From: an uncultured Lachnospiraceae bacterium
GTDB taxonomy: Bacteria; Bacillota; Clostridia; Lachnospirales; Lachnospiraceae
Reading direction: 5' to 3'
Length of the DNA stretch: 64,000 nucleotides
Assembly: GCA_910589385.1 (NCBI GenBank)
Contig: CAJUTU010000012.1
Location: 17,411-81,410 of the forward strand
The position numbers were made by a program, and so were the translations under genes. The notes beneath the pieces were generated by a model. That model worked only from the letters and a program-made list of their open reading frames with translations, had not been told where the DNA came from and made no database searches. Numbering within the stretch: position 1 is the first letter of the stretch; every line of letters begins with the position of its first letter. Positions 32,051 through 40,930 of the stretch are shown one piece after another.

Positions 32051-34477
32051 ATGATAAAGAATAACAACAGCAAAATTGTGCGTAAAATAGCGTTCCGCAG
32101 CCTGAAAGCGGGGAAGATGCGGAATATATTTGTCATCATAACCATTGCCATGACTGCGACATTGATTTCAGGATTAGCGGGTTTTTCAGCAGGAAATGAA
32201 AAGGAAGAGGAACGGGAACTTTCCTCTATGCAGCACGTTATTTATGCGGATATAACGGATGGACAAATAGAAAGCCTGCAAAATGATGAACGTATTGAGG
32301 AGATGGTGATTTATAAACGCGGCAGCTCTTTTGAGGCAGACGGATATGTTTTAAATGCGGGATATTTCCAGAATAACACTGGCAGGATAAAAACTTCTGT
32401 GACAGAGATTTCTGAAGGGCATTATCCTGAAAAAATGGACGAGATCGTGGTTGACAAGGCATATATGGAATTCATTGGGAAAAAAGCTGAAACAGGGACT
32501 GATATAGCAGTAACATGGCTTGATGGAACTACCGAAAATTATATTGTTTCAGGATACACTGATTACAAAACCACAACAAAGAATTTTATGGTGCTGTTTT
32601 CGGAGGAATATGCCCAAAATGGCTCTCAGCTAAAAAATATTCCCTGCTCTGCTGCTGTCAGAATCTGTAACGCAGAAGATATGGGCAGAGAAGAATTTTT
32701 AACTGAAATAAGAAATATTGGGGAGCAGTATGGTATAGATCGTTTCAATATCAATGAGAACAACCAGTTTGTCAACAGCAAGAGCCGCACGTCTGTAGAA
32801 ATATTTACGATCGCTGGGATAAGTGCAGTAATTCTATTGGCAAGCATACTTGTTATCTACAGTATTTTTTATATTTCAATAACAGGCAGGATACGTGGGT
32901 TTGGGCAGCTTCGCACAATTGGAATGACCTCAAAACAGATTAGGAAAGCCGTAAATATGGAAGGGATGATTCTTACTTTTGTGGGACTTATTGTTGGTCT
33001 TTCGATTGGTACAGCATTTGCATATGTTTTAAAACCTGCGGGCTTTTATTTCCCGAATACGCTTGCAATATGGTTGATTACCGCTGTTGCAGATTTAATC
33101 ATGGTTCAGTTCTCCATAAGAACGCCCGCGAAAATTGCAGCTTCTGCACCTCCTGTTGAAGTGGCAAAATTAAGCGGGTATGAATCGGGCAGCAAAATAG
33201 GAAAACATAGGAAGATGACTCCTCTTGGGCTTGCAAAAATAAGCGTGGGGCGGAACAGAAAAAAATTTCGTATGACAGTACTTTCCCTTGGGATAGCCGG
33301 GGTACTTTTTCTTTGTGGGACAACATTGCTCAGTTCTTATAATCGAGAAGAATATTCCCGTCAGCTTGAATTTTATTTCGGGGAATACATAATCAGGATT
33401 TCGTCGAATGCAACGCAGCTTGCAGAGCATGGCATGGCTGACATACAAATGAATAATCCACTAAATGAAGAACTGCGAAGTCAAATTGTTTCTCTCGCCG
33501 GGGTAAAAAATATTACGGCTGCAGAGCGTATGGAAGTGGCATATGAATACAGTAATTATAGATCGGACGATAGCGTAACACCCTTTGACAGAGAAGAAGC
33601 TGAACTGCTTAACAGATATAGTGAAAACGGGGCTGTATTTGACTATGACCAAATGGTCAGGGATAAAGAAATCATTATAACTGATAATGATACGGCAGAA
33701 GAAATTTTCGGCTGGCGGTTCCAGACGGGCGAGAGGGTTCTGCTTCGTTGGTTTGACGGTACGGATTACCGGGAGGATTATTTTAAAATAGCGGGCTGTA
33801 TAGACAACATTCTTGACCTTTACAATGATAAAAACGACAATGGTAAACGTCTGGGCATGGGAGGCGGATGGTTTCTGATTCCAAGAGAACTTATTGAAAC
33901 TATGGTTTCCGACAGCTATAATCTGAACAGCAAATTTATTATTTCAGTCGAAGATTGGGAAAATGAAACGCAAGTAAAGGAATTTATCGAAACGATTGCC
34001 GATGAAAACTCTACATTGGTTTTTGGAACGCTTTCTGAAGAAATGGAGAGGAATGAAGGTTCATATCTCTCACTGCAATATATGATTTACGGATTGTCTG
34101 CGTTTCTCATGGGTTTTGCACTCATCAATCTAATTAATACTCTTGTATCTAATGTCATGTCCCGAAAGCGGGAATTTGCCATGCTCCGTTCCATAGGAAT
34201 GAGTACACGGCAGTTATCTCAAATGATTATTGGAGAAGGGATTATGCTGGTAGTAAGGAATATTTTCGTAACTTTTGTATTTGGAACAGCGGCAGGATAT
34301 GCCCTGATTTGTGCCATAAAAAATTTGGGTGCGAATTATCTGCACTGGCATTTTCCAATCTGGTATCTGCTAGGGTATGTGGTACTTGTTTTAGCTGCAC
34401 CGGTAATTATTTCTGAAACAGTTATAAAGATTCTTGATAAGAAAACGCTGGTAGAACGGCTAAGGGAAGTTGAATAA
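32051..34477 (+). CDS. BceB-like FtsX permease of the second module
   Basis: 808 residues. One helix near residues 25-45, then an extracytoplasmic domain, FtsX domains near 250-360 and 680-800, and a second extracytoplasmic domain between 430 and 670. This two-loop layout (two FtsX domains each with an external domain) is closer to the MacB/YknZ-type pumps than to the classic single-loop BceB at 22358. The partner kinase and regulator are encoded upstream. Probable role: resistance to peptide antibiotics. Confidence 0.85.
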   Translation: MIKNNNSKIVRKIAFRSLKAGKMRNIFVIITIAMTATLISGLAGFSAGNEKEEERELSSMQHVIYADITDGQIESLQNDERIEEMVIYKRGSSFEADGYVLNAGYFQNNTGRIKTSVTEISEGHYPEKMDEIVVDKAYMEFIGKKAETGTDIAVTWLDGTTENYIVSGYTDYKTTTKNFMVLFSEEYAQNGSQLKNIPCSAAVRICNAEDMGREEFLTEIRNIGEQYGIDRFNINENNQFVNSKSRTSVEIFTIAGISAVILLASILVIYSIFYISITGRIRGFGQLRTIGMTSKQIRKAVNMEGMILTFVGLIVGLSIGTAFAYVLKPAGFYFPNTLAIWLITAVADLIMVQFSIRTPAKIAASAPPVEVAKLSGYESGSKIGKHRKMTPLGLAKISVGRNRKKFRMTVLSLGIAGVLFLCGTTLLSSYNREEYSRQLEFYFGEYIIRISSNATQLAEHGMADIQMNNPLNEELRSQIVSLAGVKNITAAERMEVAYEYSNYRSDDSVTPFDREEAELLNRYSENGAVFDYDQMVRDKEIIITDNDTAEEIFGWRFQTGERVLLRWFDGTDYREDYFKIAGCIDNILDLYNDKNDNGKRLGMGGGWFLIPRELIETMVSDSYNLNSKFIISVEDWENETQVKEFIETIADENSTLVFGTLSEEMERNEGSYLSLQYMIYGLSAFLMGFALINLINTLVSNVMSRKREFAMLRSIGMSTRQLSQMIIGEGIMLVVRNIFVTFVFGTAAGYALICAIKNLGANYLHWHFPIWYLLGYVVLVLAAPVIISETVIKILDKKTLVERLREVE

Positions 34478-34510
34478 CAAATATTGTAAGAAGGCGGACT
34501 AGAAATCATT

Positions 34511-34557
34511 TCCACCTGTGCGGCCGACGAGCGGTCAGTACAGGTGGATTATTTTTG
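34511..34557 (+). terminator. Terminator after the permease gene
   Basis: TCCACCTGT (34511-34519) pairs perfectly with ACAGGTGGA (34540-34548), followed by TTATTTTTG. Confidence 0.85.
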
Positions 34558-34668
34558 TATAACACGGTATTACACGAGAAAGCGTATTTTCCAAAATCGG
34601 TTGCGTACCAGGGAAGGTGCATGATATAATTTGTCCTGTAAATAGATAGGTCTTAGAGATATCAGTAA

Positions 34669-34815
34669 AAAATATCCGAACCTGGCACCAATGGTACTGA
34701 ATCTGGTACTAATCGCAGTGAATTTGGCACCAATGGCACCGATTTAGGCAAGGTTATGGAAGACGAGGAAAAAATAATTTTGGCAATCCGTGGAGGTGAC
34801 AGATGTGATACTTGA
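34669..34815 (+). pseudogene. Protein C-terminal remnant with 21-bp repeats
   Basis: Three 21-base units (34678-34740) encode EPGTNGT, ESGTNRS and EFGTNGT, then DLGKVMEDEEKIILAIRGG and a stop. GT-rich repeats before a short helix like this occur in the linker before the C-terminal winged helix of AlbA/RecG-like ATP-binding proteins, so this is probably the remnant of such a gene. No start is present. Confidence 0.4.
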
Positions 34816-35344
34816 AACCGAAAGACTATATTTACGTGAGATGAACCAGTCTGACCTTGGCTCCTTATGTAAAATATTACAGGATGAGGATGCTATGTAT
34901 GCGTATGAAGGGGCGTTTAGCGATACGGAGGTACAGGAGTGGCTTGACAGGCAGATCTCCCGTTACCAAAAGTGGGGCTTTGGACTGTGGGCAGTCGTTT
35001 TGAAAGAGACGGATGAAATGATTGGGCAATGTGGGCTTACGATGCAGCCGTGGAAGGAGAAAGAGGTACTTGAGATCGGCTATCTTTTTCAGCGGTCACA
35101 CTGGCATAGGGGCTATGCTGTGGAGGCAGCCAGGGCGTGTAAAGGATATGCTTTTGAAGTACTGCATGCCGATGAAGTCTGCTCGATCATCCGGGATACG
35201 AATATAGCTTCTCAAAATGTGGCTTTGAGAAATGGGATGCATGTAGTAGACAGCTGGACAAAGCATTACCGGGGCGTGGATATGCCTCATGACCGTTATG
35301 TGGTTATGTCCGGGCCGGCTGGATATGAGGACGAGAATCAATGA
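34805..35344 (+). CDS. GNAT acetyltransferase, RimJ/RimL type
   Basis: 179 residues from the GTG at 34805 behind GGAGGTGA. Begins VILETERLYLREMNQSDL, with the acetyl-CoA region QRSHWHRGYAVEAARACKGYAF and the NVALRNGMHVVDSW end, all typical of the RimJ/RimL branch that acetylates ribosomal protein N-termini or small amines. The substrate is not known. A carboxylesterase gene follows. Confidence 0.85.
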   Translation: MILETERLYLREMNQSDLGSLCKILQDEDAMYAYEGAFSDTEVQEWLDRQISRYQKWGFGLWAVVLKETDEMIGQCGLTMQPWKEKEVLEIGYLFQRSHWHRGYAVEAARACKGYAFEVLHADEVCSIIRDTNIASQNVALRNGMHVVDSWTKHYRGVDMPHDRYVVMSGPAGYEDENQ

Positions 35345-35387
35345 AAACGATGACTGAAAGAGGCAAAGAACAGAGGACACCTGTAAA

Positions 35388-36287
35388 ATGAAAAAGTATA
35401 ATATCAGTAATGAATATGGAATATATGCAAAGATCACACCACCATTTAGCAGGATTTTATTTCCCATATCGTCTTTGGTATTGGAGCTTGTTCCCAAAAT
35501 GTTGAAAAGCAGCGGGGAAGTAAAAATAACAAAAAAGCGAATGGAAACCATCGACGGCAATTCTATCAATTTATACATTTTTGCCCCTGTTAAGACCAAA
35601 ACGGATAAAGTACTTCTGTATATTCATGGAGGCGGATTTGCCTTTAAGGGATATTTCTGCCACTATAATCTGTGCCAGAGATTTGCCGGAGAAGTGAACT
35701 GCAAGGTGGTATATGTAGACTACAGGCTTTCTCCTAAATATCAGTATCCTGTTCCGTTAAATGACTGCTTCGACGCATACAAATGGATCCTGAAAAATGC
35801 CGGTAAATTAAAAATTAATGCAGACAAAATTATTGTAGCCGGGGATTCGGCAGGCGGATGCTTAGCAGTGGATGTGGCCTTAAAAGCCATACAAAAAAAT
35901 CTGGCCAGGCCTTGTTACCAAATGCTTGTTTATCCGGTATTGGATAAAAGAATGGCTACGCGGTCTATGAAAATGTATTCCGATACTCCTATGTGGAATT
36001 CAAGATTAAACAGAAAAATGTGGAAATATTATCTGGGAAATTCTTATTATATTTCTCCAAATGAAAGATTAAATTTAAGCAATATGCCGCCTGCTTATTT
36101 GGAAACGGCAGAATACGACTGCTTACATGATGAAGGGATAGAGTTTGCAAAGAAATTAATGGACCAAGGAATTCCTGTAGAGCTGTATGAAACAAAGCAG
36201 ACTATGCATGGATATAACATAAAGAACTGTTCCATAACTGAAAAAGCGATTCAAAAGAGAATACAAGTATTGAAAGATATTCAATAA
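35388..36287 (+). CDS. Alpha/beta hydrolase, HSL-type esterase
   Basis: 299 residues. Oxyanion-hole motif HGGG at 80-83, nucleophile S154 in GDSAGG, and a C-terminal MHGYNI with the catalytic His. These mark the hormone-sensitive-lipase branch of carboxylesterases (acetyl-hydrolase-like), cytoplasmic without a signal. It could remove acyl or acetyl groups from sugars or drugs. A strong terminator follows at once. Confidence 0.9.
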   Translation: MKKYNISNEYGIYAKITPPFSRILFPISSLVLELVPKMLKSSGEVKITKKRMETIDGNSINLYIFAPVKTKTDKVLLYIHGGGFAFKGYFCHYNLCQRFAGEVNCKVVYVDYRLSPKYQYPVPLNDCFDAYKWILKNAGKLKINADKIIVAGDSAGGCLAVDVALKAIQKNLARPCYQMLVYPVLDKRMATRSMKMYSDTPMWNSRLNRKMWKYYLGNSYYISPNERLNLSNMPPAYLETAEYDCLHDEGIEFAKKLMDQGIPVELYETKQTMHGYNIKNCSITEKAIQKRIQVLKDIQ

Positions 36288-36345
36288 AAGAAGCCGGAAC
36301 AAGATAAACGGACGATGCCTGCCGTTGGCAGTTCCGGCTTCTTGT
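36288..36345 (+). terminator. Terminator after the esterase gene
   Basis: AAGAAGCCGGAAC (36288-36300) pairs perfectly over 13 bases with GTTCCGGCTTCTT (36331-36343). Confidence 0.75.
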
Positions 36346-36520
36346 AATCTTTGGTGTTTGCAGAAATAATGAAAAACAGTACCAGAAAGATAGAAATTTG
36401 AGGCGGCAGAATGGAGAGAGAAGCTTACAGGGGCAAAAAGACCAGAAAAACATTTTTCTTTAAACATGACATACAGTTGTCTTGTTTCCTATGTTATACT
36501 GTCTTTTGAAGGAGCGTATC

Positions 36521-37426
36521 ATGAAGATTGACAGACTGATCGGAATTTTATCAATTTTACTACAGCAGGAGACAACCACGGCCCTTTGCCTTGCCGAACG
36601 GTTCGAGGTGTCCAGGAGGACCATCAATCGGGACATCGAAGACCTGTGCAAGGCAGGAATCCCTATAGTGACCAGGCAGGGAAACGGCGGCGGGATTTCT
36701 ATTATGGAAGATTATAAGGTGGACAGGACCGTTTTCACCACCAGGGAGATGCAGGATATTCTTGCCGGGCTTCGGAGCCTGGACAGTATCAGCGGCACGA
36801 ACCAATACAACCTCCTGATGGAAAAGCTTTCTGCAGGCTGTTCGGATTTTATGACAGGAAACCAGTCCGTCTTGATCGACCTGTCTTCCTGGTACAAAGA
36901 TTCTCTCTCCCCTAAGATAGAAACCATACGAAATGCGATCAATATGGGCAGAGAACTGGAATTTTTTTATTTTTCACCAAGGAGTGATGGCAAAAGAAGG
37001 ATTGAACCCTATTATCTGATTTTCCGGTGGTCAAGCTGGTATGTCTGGGGATGGTGTCTTCTCCGCAGGGATTTCCGCCTGTTCAAGCTGAACCGCATGA
37101 CAGGGCTGCAGCTTACCGGGGAATGCTTTGAGAAACGGGAAGTCTCGCTTCCGGATCTGAAAAATGAAAAGATTTTTCCGGGCGGCATCCGGGTTAAAGC
37201 CGTTTTTGAGGCAGAGTGTAAATGGCGGCTGGTAGAGGAGTTCGGCGTGGACTGCTTTGAAGAGCAGGAGGACGGAAAACTCTTGTTCCACGCGGATTAC
37301 ACGGATAAAGAAAATCTGATCAGCTGGCTTTTGACCTTTGGCGACCTTGCATATCTGCTGGAACCGGAAGAAATCCGGGAAGAGCTGAAGGGAATCATTG
37401 AAAGGATGCGGAAAAAATATCTTTGA
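36521..37426 (+). CDS. YafY/WYL-domain transcriptional regulator
   Basis: 301 residues from the ATG at 36521 (ribosome binding site GAAGGAG). N-terminal HTH_11 (MKIDRLIGILSILLQQETTTALCLAERFEVSRRTINRDI), then a WYL domain around 140-220 (IEPYYLIFRW then SSWYVWGWC) and a WCX-type tail. WYL proteins bind nucleic acid or small ligands and often control stress genes. It precedes TfoX-like and GyrI-like genes, a grouping seen in several Firmicutes, so it may control them despite the terminator in between. Confidence 0.88.
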   Translation: MKIDRLIGILSILLQQETTTALCLAERFEVSRRTINRDIEDLCKAGIPIVTRQGNGGGISIMEDYKVDRTVFTTREMQDILAGLRSLDSISGTNQYNLLMEKLSAGCSDFMTGNQSVLIDLSSWYKDSLSPKIETIRNAINMGRELEFFYFSPRSDGKRRIEPYYLIFRWSSWYVWGWCLLRRDFRLFKLNRMTGLQLTGECFEKREVSLPDLKNEKIFPGGIRVKAVFEAECKWRLVEEFGVDCFEEQEDGKLLFHADYTDKENLISWLLTFGDLAYLLEPEEIREELKGIIERMRKKYL

Positions 37427-37461
37427 ATCCTATTGTATACTGGAAAGTGTATACGGGAAAG

Positions 37462-37499
37462 CTGCCAGCGGCAGGTTTTCTGTAAGAAAACGTTTTTTT
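37462..37499 (+). terminator. Paired hairpins with T7 run between the WYL and TfoX genes
   Basis: CTGCC/GGCAG (37462-37474), then GTTTTCT/AGAAAAC (37475-37491) and seven T. It ends only 17 bases before the TfoX start, so that gene needs read-through or a processed transcript. Confidence 0.7.
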
Positions 37500-37516
37500 G
37501 AAAGAGGTGATCTGTT

Positions 37517-37843
37517 ATGGCAAGCAGCGTGGAATTTGTAGAATTTGTAGCAGACCAGATTTCCGGCGCAGGAACCATCAGCTATCGGAAGATGTTTGGA
37601 GAATATGGATTATACTGTGACGGAAAATTTTTTGGATGTATCTGTGACGACCAGTTTTTTGTGAAGATCACAGATGCCGGAAAACTCCTGGCTCCGGAAA
37701 TGGGCACAGGCTCCCCTTATGAAGGGGCAAAACCACATTTTCTGGTAGAAGAGGTGGAGGACAGGGAGTTTCTGGCAAAGTTTGTTGCAGATACCTGTAA
37801 AGAACTTCCGATGCCAAAACCCAGAAAGAAAAAGAAAGCATAG
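37517..37843 (+). CDS. TfoX N-terminal domain protein
   Basis: 108 residues, the length of stand-alone TfoX_N proteins, with ISYRKMFGEYGLYCDGKFFGCICDDQFFVKITDAG and a basic tail PKPRKKKKA. The family takes its name from the Haemophilus competence regulator, but stand-alone members have no proven role. Ribosome binding site AGAGGTG. The GyrI-like gene follows after 20 bases. Confidence 0.88.
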   Translation: MASSVEFVEFVADQISGAGTISYRKMFGEYGLYCDGKFFGCICDDQFFVKITDAGKLLAPEMGTGSPYEGAKPHFLVEEVEDREFLAKFVADTCKELPMPKPRKKKKA

Positions 37844-37863
37844 AAGAAAAGGAGGGCATATCC

Positions 37864-38493
37864 ATGCCGTTTGATTACAAAAAAGAATACAAGGAATTTT
37901 ACCTGCCTCCCAAGCACCCGGGGATCATTGAAATCCCGGAGATGCACTATGTGGCTGTCCGGGGAAAGGGCAATCCCAATGAACCCGACGGAGAGTATAA
38001 AAAAGCTATGAATCTCCTTTATGGGATTGCGTTTACAATTAAAATGAGCTATAAAGGCACGCATCAGATCGACGGATATTTTTCTTATGTGGTCCCACCC
38101 CTGGAGGGGCTCTGGTGGCAGGAGGGAACGGAGGGGATTGATTATTCCCACAAGGAAAATTTTCAATGGATCTCTATGATCCGGCTGCCGGATTTTGTGA
38201 AGAAAGAGGACTTTGACTGGGCCGTGGAAGAAGCAGCGGCGAAAAAGAAAATGGATTTTTCAAAAGCAGAATTTTTTACCTATGGGGACGGAACCTGTGT
38301 CCAGTGTATGCATATCGGAAGTTATGACCATGAGCCGGAGACCATAAAAAGGATGGATGGATTTGCGGCGGAACAGGGATACAGGATTGACTTTTCGGAT
38401 AAAAGATTTCACCATGAAATCTATCTCAGCGATCCGCGCAGGGCGGCGGAAGAAAAGCTGCGGACAGTGATCCGGCATCCGGTGTCCATGTGA
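37864..38493 (+). CDS. GyrI-like small-molecule-binding protein
   Basis: 209 residues. MHYVAVRGKGNPNEPDGEYKKAM, YKGTHQIDGYFSYVVPPLEGLWW and FTYGDGTCVQCMHIGSYDHEP mark the GyrI-like (SBMB) family, whose members bind or hydrolyse toxic small molecules and are related to effector domains of AraC and MerR regulators. Probably co-transcribed with the TfoX gene. Confidence 0.88.
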   Translation: MPFDYKKEYKEFYLPPKHPGIIEIPEMHYVAVRGKGNPNEPDGEYKKAMNLLYGIAFTIKMSYKGTHQIDGYFSYVVPPLEGLWWQEGTEGIDYSHKENFQWISMIRLPDFVKKEDFDWAVEEAAAKKKMDFSKAEFFTYGDGTCVQCMHIGSYDHEPETIKRMDGFAAEQGYRIDFSDKRFHHEIYLSDPRRAAEEKLRTVIRHPVSM

Positions 38494-38517
38494 CCAGTTT
38501 TTTCATTTTCTGGGCAT

Positions 38518-38555
38518 CCAAAAAAGGCGGTAAGGCTATGACAGCTTTACCGCGC
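38518..38555 (-). terminator. Terminator facing the minus-strand remnant
   Basis: GCGGTAA-GGCT pairs with AGC-TTTACCGC (38527-38553). On the minus strand it is followed by six T, so it ends leftward transcripts and may also pause the GyrI-like transcript. Confidence 0.65.
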
Positions 38556-38609
38556 GGATGTTGAAACAAAAGCAAATTCTTTTTTTCTCCAAATTATTGA
38601 CTTCTTTTT

Positions 38610-39139
38610 TTACTCCCCCTCAAATATCTTCAGCCTTCTGTGAAAGAGAAGTAAATCAATATATAAATCCCGGCTGCCAACAGTCAGATGGTATTGATTG
38701 CCGACAAATGTAAAATCCCCTCCCATCTCTATCAAGAATGCCGGATGTTGTTTACTAACTGTATTTCCAGCTCATGCTCAGAGTATTCCGGCAACAGTTC
38801 CGCAAAGTCAAAGGAATATTCATCTTTTATAGCTAACTTCGCCTGCACTCTGCGTTCTTCCGGCAGTGTTAAATCAAAATTCGTCTGATTTAATAAATAC
38901 TTCTCATAAGTCTGTGCCTCAATGAAATTGGCTAAAATGCGTTTCGTCCAACCATACCGTTTTGTCATTTGAATGTAAAATTCTCTCTGCAAATCGTCTT
39001 TGCATTTCTCCATAATGACGATATTATTGCTCCAGCTAATTTCTCGCACCAGTGGTGCGAGTTTTATAAATCCAATCATCTCACAAATATTTTCAACAAT
39101 AATCTGACTATTCCTCTTCCGGCGGATGGAGCACAGCAA
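38610..39139 (-). pseudogene. YhcG/DUF1016-family nuclease remnant
   Basis: One frame (39139 to about 38740) encodes LVREISWSNNIVIMEKCKDD, FYIQMTKRYGWTKRILANF and NFDLTLPEERRVQAKLAIKD, the DUF1016 N-terminal domain. After a stop the next frame continues FLIEMGGDFTFVGNQYHL and DLYIDLLLFHRRLK, the PD-(D/E)XK part, and then ends early at 38610. Both ends are missing, so it is a frameshifted, truncated relic of a Holliday-junction-resolvase-like nuclease. Confidence 0.75.
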
Positions 39140-39354
39140 GCGGAAAGAGGATTTAATCCATACCGCAGTCGTTTAATGTAAACAGACTGGCTTACTCCAT
39201 TGCTTTGTAGGAATAAAAAGCCCCCGGATTTGAAGGATCCCGAGGACGAACTGGCAATGTCTTATACGAGATTATAGCATAGAGAGACTAAATGTCAAGA
39301 ATAACCCGGGGCTGCAACTGCTCTAATCCAGTTCTTTCCTATTGTCACTATCCA

Positions 39355-39412
39355 GATGATGCCAAATCTCTTTTTCTATTTGTTGAAATCACCCATACGT
39401 CAAGTTTATAAT
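39355..39412 (+). promoter_or_regulatory. Mannitol operon promoter 1 with MtlR-type box
   Basis: GATGATGCCAAATC (39355-39368) and a T-rich tract lie before TTGAAA (39383-39388) - 18 - TATAAT (39407-39412). The same box at the same distance (28 bases) lies before promoter 2 at 43090. A box upstream of -35 fits activation by the PRD regulator encoded in the operon. The 200 bases further upstream hold no gene. Confidence 0.7.
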
Positions 39413-39486
39413 AGTCACAGAACAAAGAGTACAGTGATTGGCCAATCACACTTTTCAAACAAAAAGTTAAAAGAGGTGTGAAATCA

Positions 39487-40911
39487 ATGAAAGAGAAAGT
39501 ACAATTATTTGGAAGGTCTTTAAGCGGTATGGTAATGCCGAATATCGGCGCCTTTATCGCATGGGGGATCATCACCGCATTGTTTATCGAGTCAGGGTGG
39601 ATTCCCAATGAGCGTATCGCGCAGTTAGTAAGCCCCATGTCTTCTGTGCTGCTTCCCCTTCTGATCGCATATACGGGCGGAAATGTAGTCGGAGGCCAGC
39701 GAGGCGGCGTGATCGGCGCGCTGGCAACCATGGGCGTGATCGTCGGTTCCGACATCCCGATGTTCATCGGTGCTATGATCGTAGGCCCCCTTTCCGCATG
39801 GGTTTTGAAGAAATTTGACAAAATGATGGAAAACCATGTGAAAGCTGGATTTGAAATGCTGGTCAACAACTTTTCACTGGGGATCATCGGGGCGATACTG
39901 GCAGTCCTTGCTATGTACGGCGTAACCCCATTGGTGACTGCATTAAACAGCGTCATGAGCGCCGGAGTCGGTTTCTTCGTAGACCACGGATTATTGCCTT
40001 TGACCAGTGTATTTATTGAGCCTGCCAAAGTGCTGTTTTTGAATAATGCCATTAACCACGGAATCCTGTCTCCGATGGGAATCCAACAGGTAGAAGAAGC
40101 CGGGAAATCCATCTTTTTCCTGCTGGAATCGAATCCGGGCCCTGGGCTTGGCGTCCTTCTGGCCTACTGTATCGCAGGAAAAGGGAGTGCAAAAAGCTCT
40201 GCTCCCGGCGCAGTGATCATTCATTTCCTGGGCGGCATTCATGAGATTTATTTCCCGTATATCCTGATGAACCCCCTGCTGCTGCTTGCAACGATCGCAG
40301 GCGGGGCCAGCGGTGTGTTCACGTTCAATCTGTTCAATGTAGGTTTAAGCGCCCCAGCTTCGCCAGGAAGTATCCTGGCATTACTGATGATGGCAGAACG
40401 TCATTCTTATGTGGGGCTGCTTTTGGGAGTTCTGGTATCCACAGCCGTTTCCTTTGTGATCGCAATGCCGCTTTTGAAGTTCATGGGGAAAGACACATCT
40501 CTGGAAGAGGCGCAGCAGAAGAAAGATTCCATGAAAAAACAGGCAAAAGGAATCAAGGATGAAAGTACAGCCTCTGACGGCGCGGCTTCTGAACCTGCGG
40601 CGACTGTACAGGTACAGGGAAAGATCCGCAAGATCGCATTTGCATGTGACGCCGGAATGGGCTCCAGTGCAATGGGCGCGACCGTTTTGAAGAAAAAGAT
40701 CGCAGCAGCCGGATTGGAAGGAATTGAAGTCATCCATACACCGGTATCCAGCATCCCGTCAGATGTACAGATCGTCGTCACGCATCAGGAACTGGGAGAA
40801 CGGGCCGCACGCAGCAACCCCAATGCGGAACGGGTGTTGATCACCAATTTCCTTGCAGCGCCGGAATATGAAGTACTTGTGGAAGATTTGAAGAAGAGAA
40901 ATCAGCCTTGA
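39487..40911 (+). CDS. mtlA: Mannitol-type PTS EIICB component
   Basis: 474 residues from the ATG at 39487 (AGAGGTG eight bases before). The EIIC part (1-340) has the LFGRSLSGMVMPNIGAFIAWGIITALF start, AINHGILSP and the GGIHEIYFPY motif. The EIIB part (about 380-474) carries the phosphocysteine C387 in FACDAGMGSSAMGA. It takes up and phosphorylates mannitol or a close hexitol. EIIA is a separate protein encoded at 43186, as in Bacillus and Clostridium. Confidence 0.92.
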   Translation: MKEKVQLFGRSLSGMVMPNIGAFIAWGIITALFIESGWIPNERIAQLVSPMSSVLLPLLIAYTGGNVVGGQRGGVIGALATMGVIVGSDIPMFIGAMIVGPLSAWVLKKFDKMMENHVKAGFEMLVNNFSLGIIGAILAVLAMYGVTPLVTALNSVMSAGVGFFVDHGLLPLTSVFIEPAKVLFLNNAINHGILSPMGIQQVEEAGKSIFFLLESNPGPGLGVLLAYCIAGKGSAKSSAPGAVIIHFLGGIHEIYFPYILMNPLLLLATIAGGASGVFTFNLFNVGLSAPASPGSILALLMMAERHSYVGLLLGVLVSTAVSFVIAMPLLKFMGKDTSLEEAQQKKDSMKKQAKGIKDESTASDGAASEPAATVQVQGKIRKIAFACDAGMGSSAMGATVLKKKIAAAGLEGIEVIHTPVSSIPSDVQIVVTHQELGERAARSNPNAERVLITNFLAAPEYEVLVEDLKKRNQP

Positions 40912-40930
40912 GAAAAAAGGATGGAGAACG

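Noticed and set aside
39348..40112. 254-codon antisense frame in mtlA, overlapping the promoter
   Set aside because: Shadow of the EIIC coding region; rich in Pro, Ile and Ser as expected from a reversed membrane protein gene.
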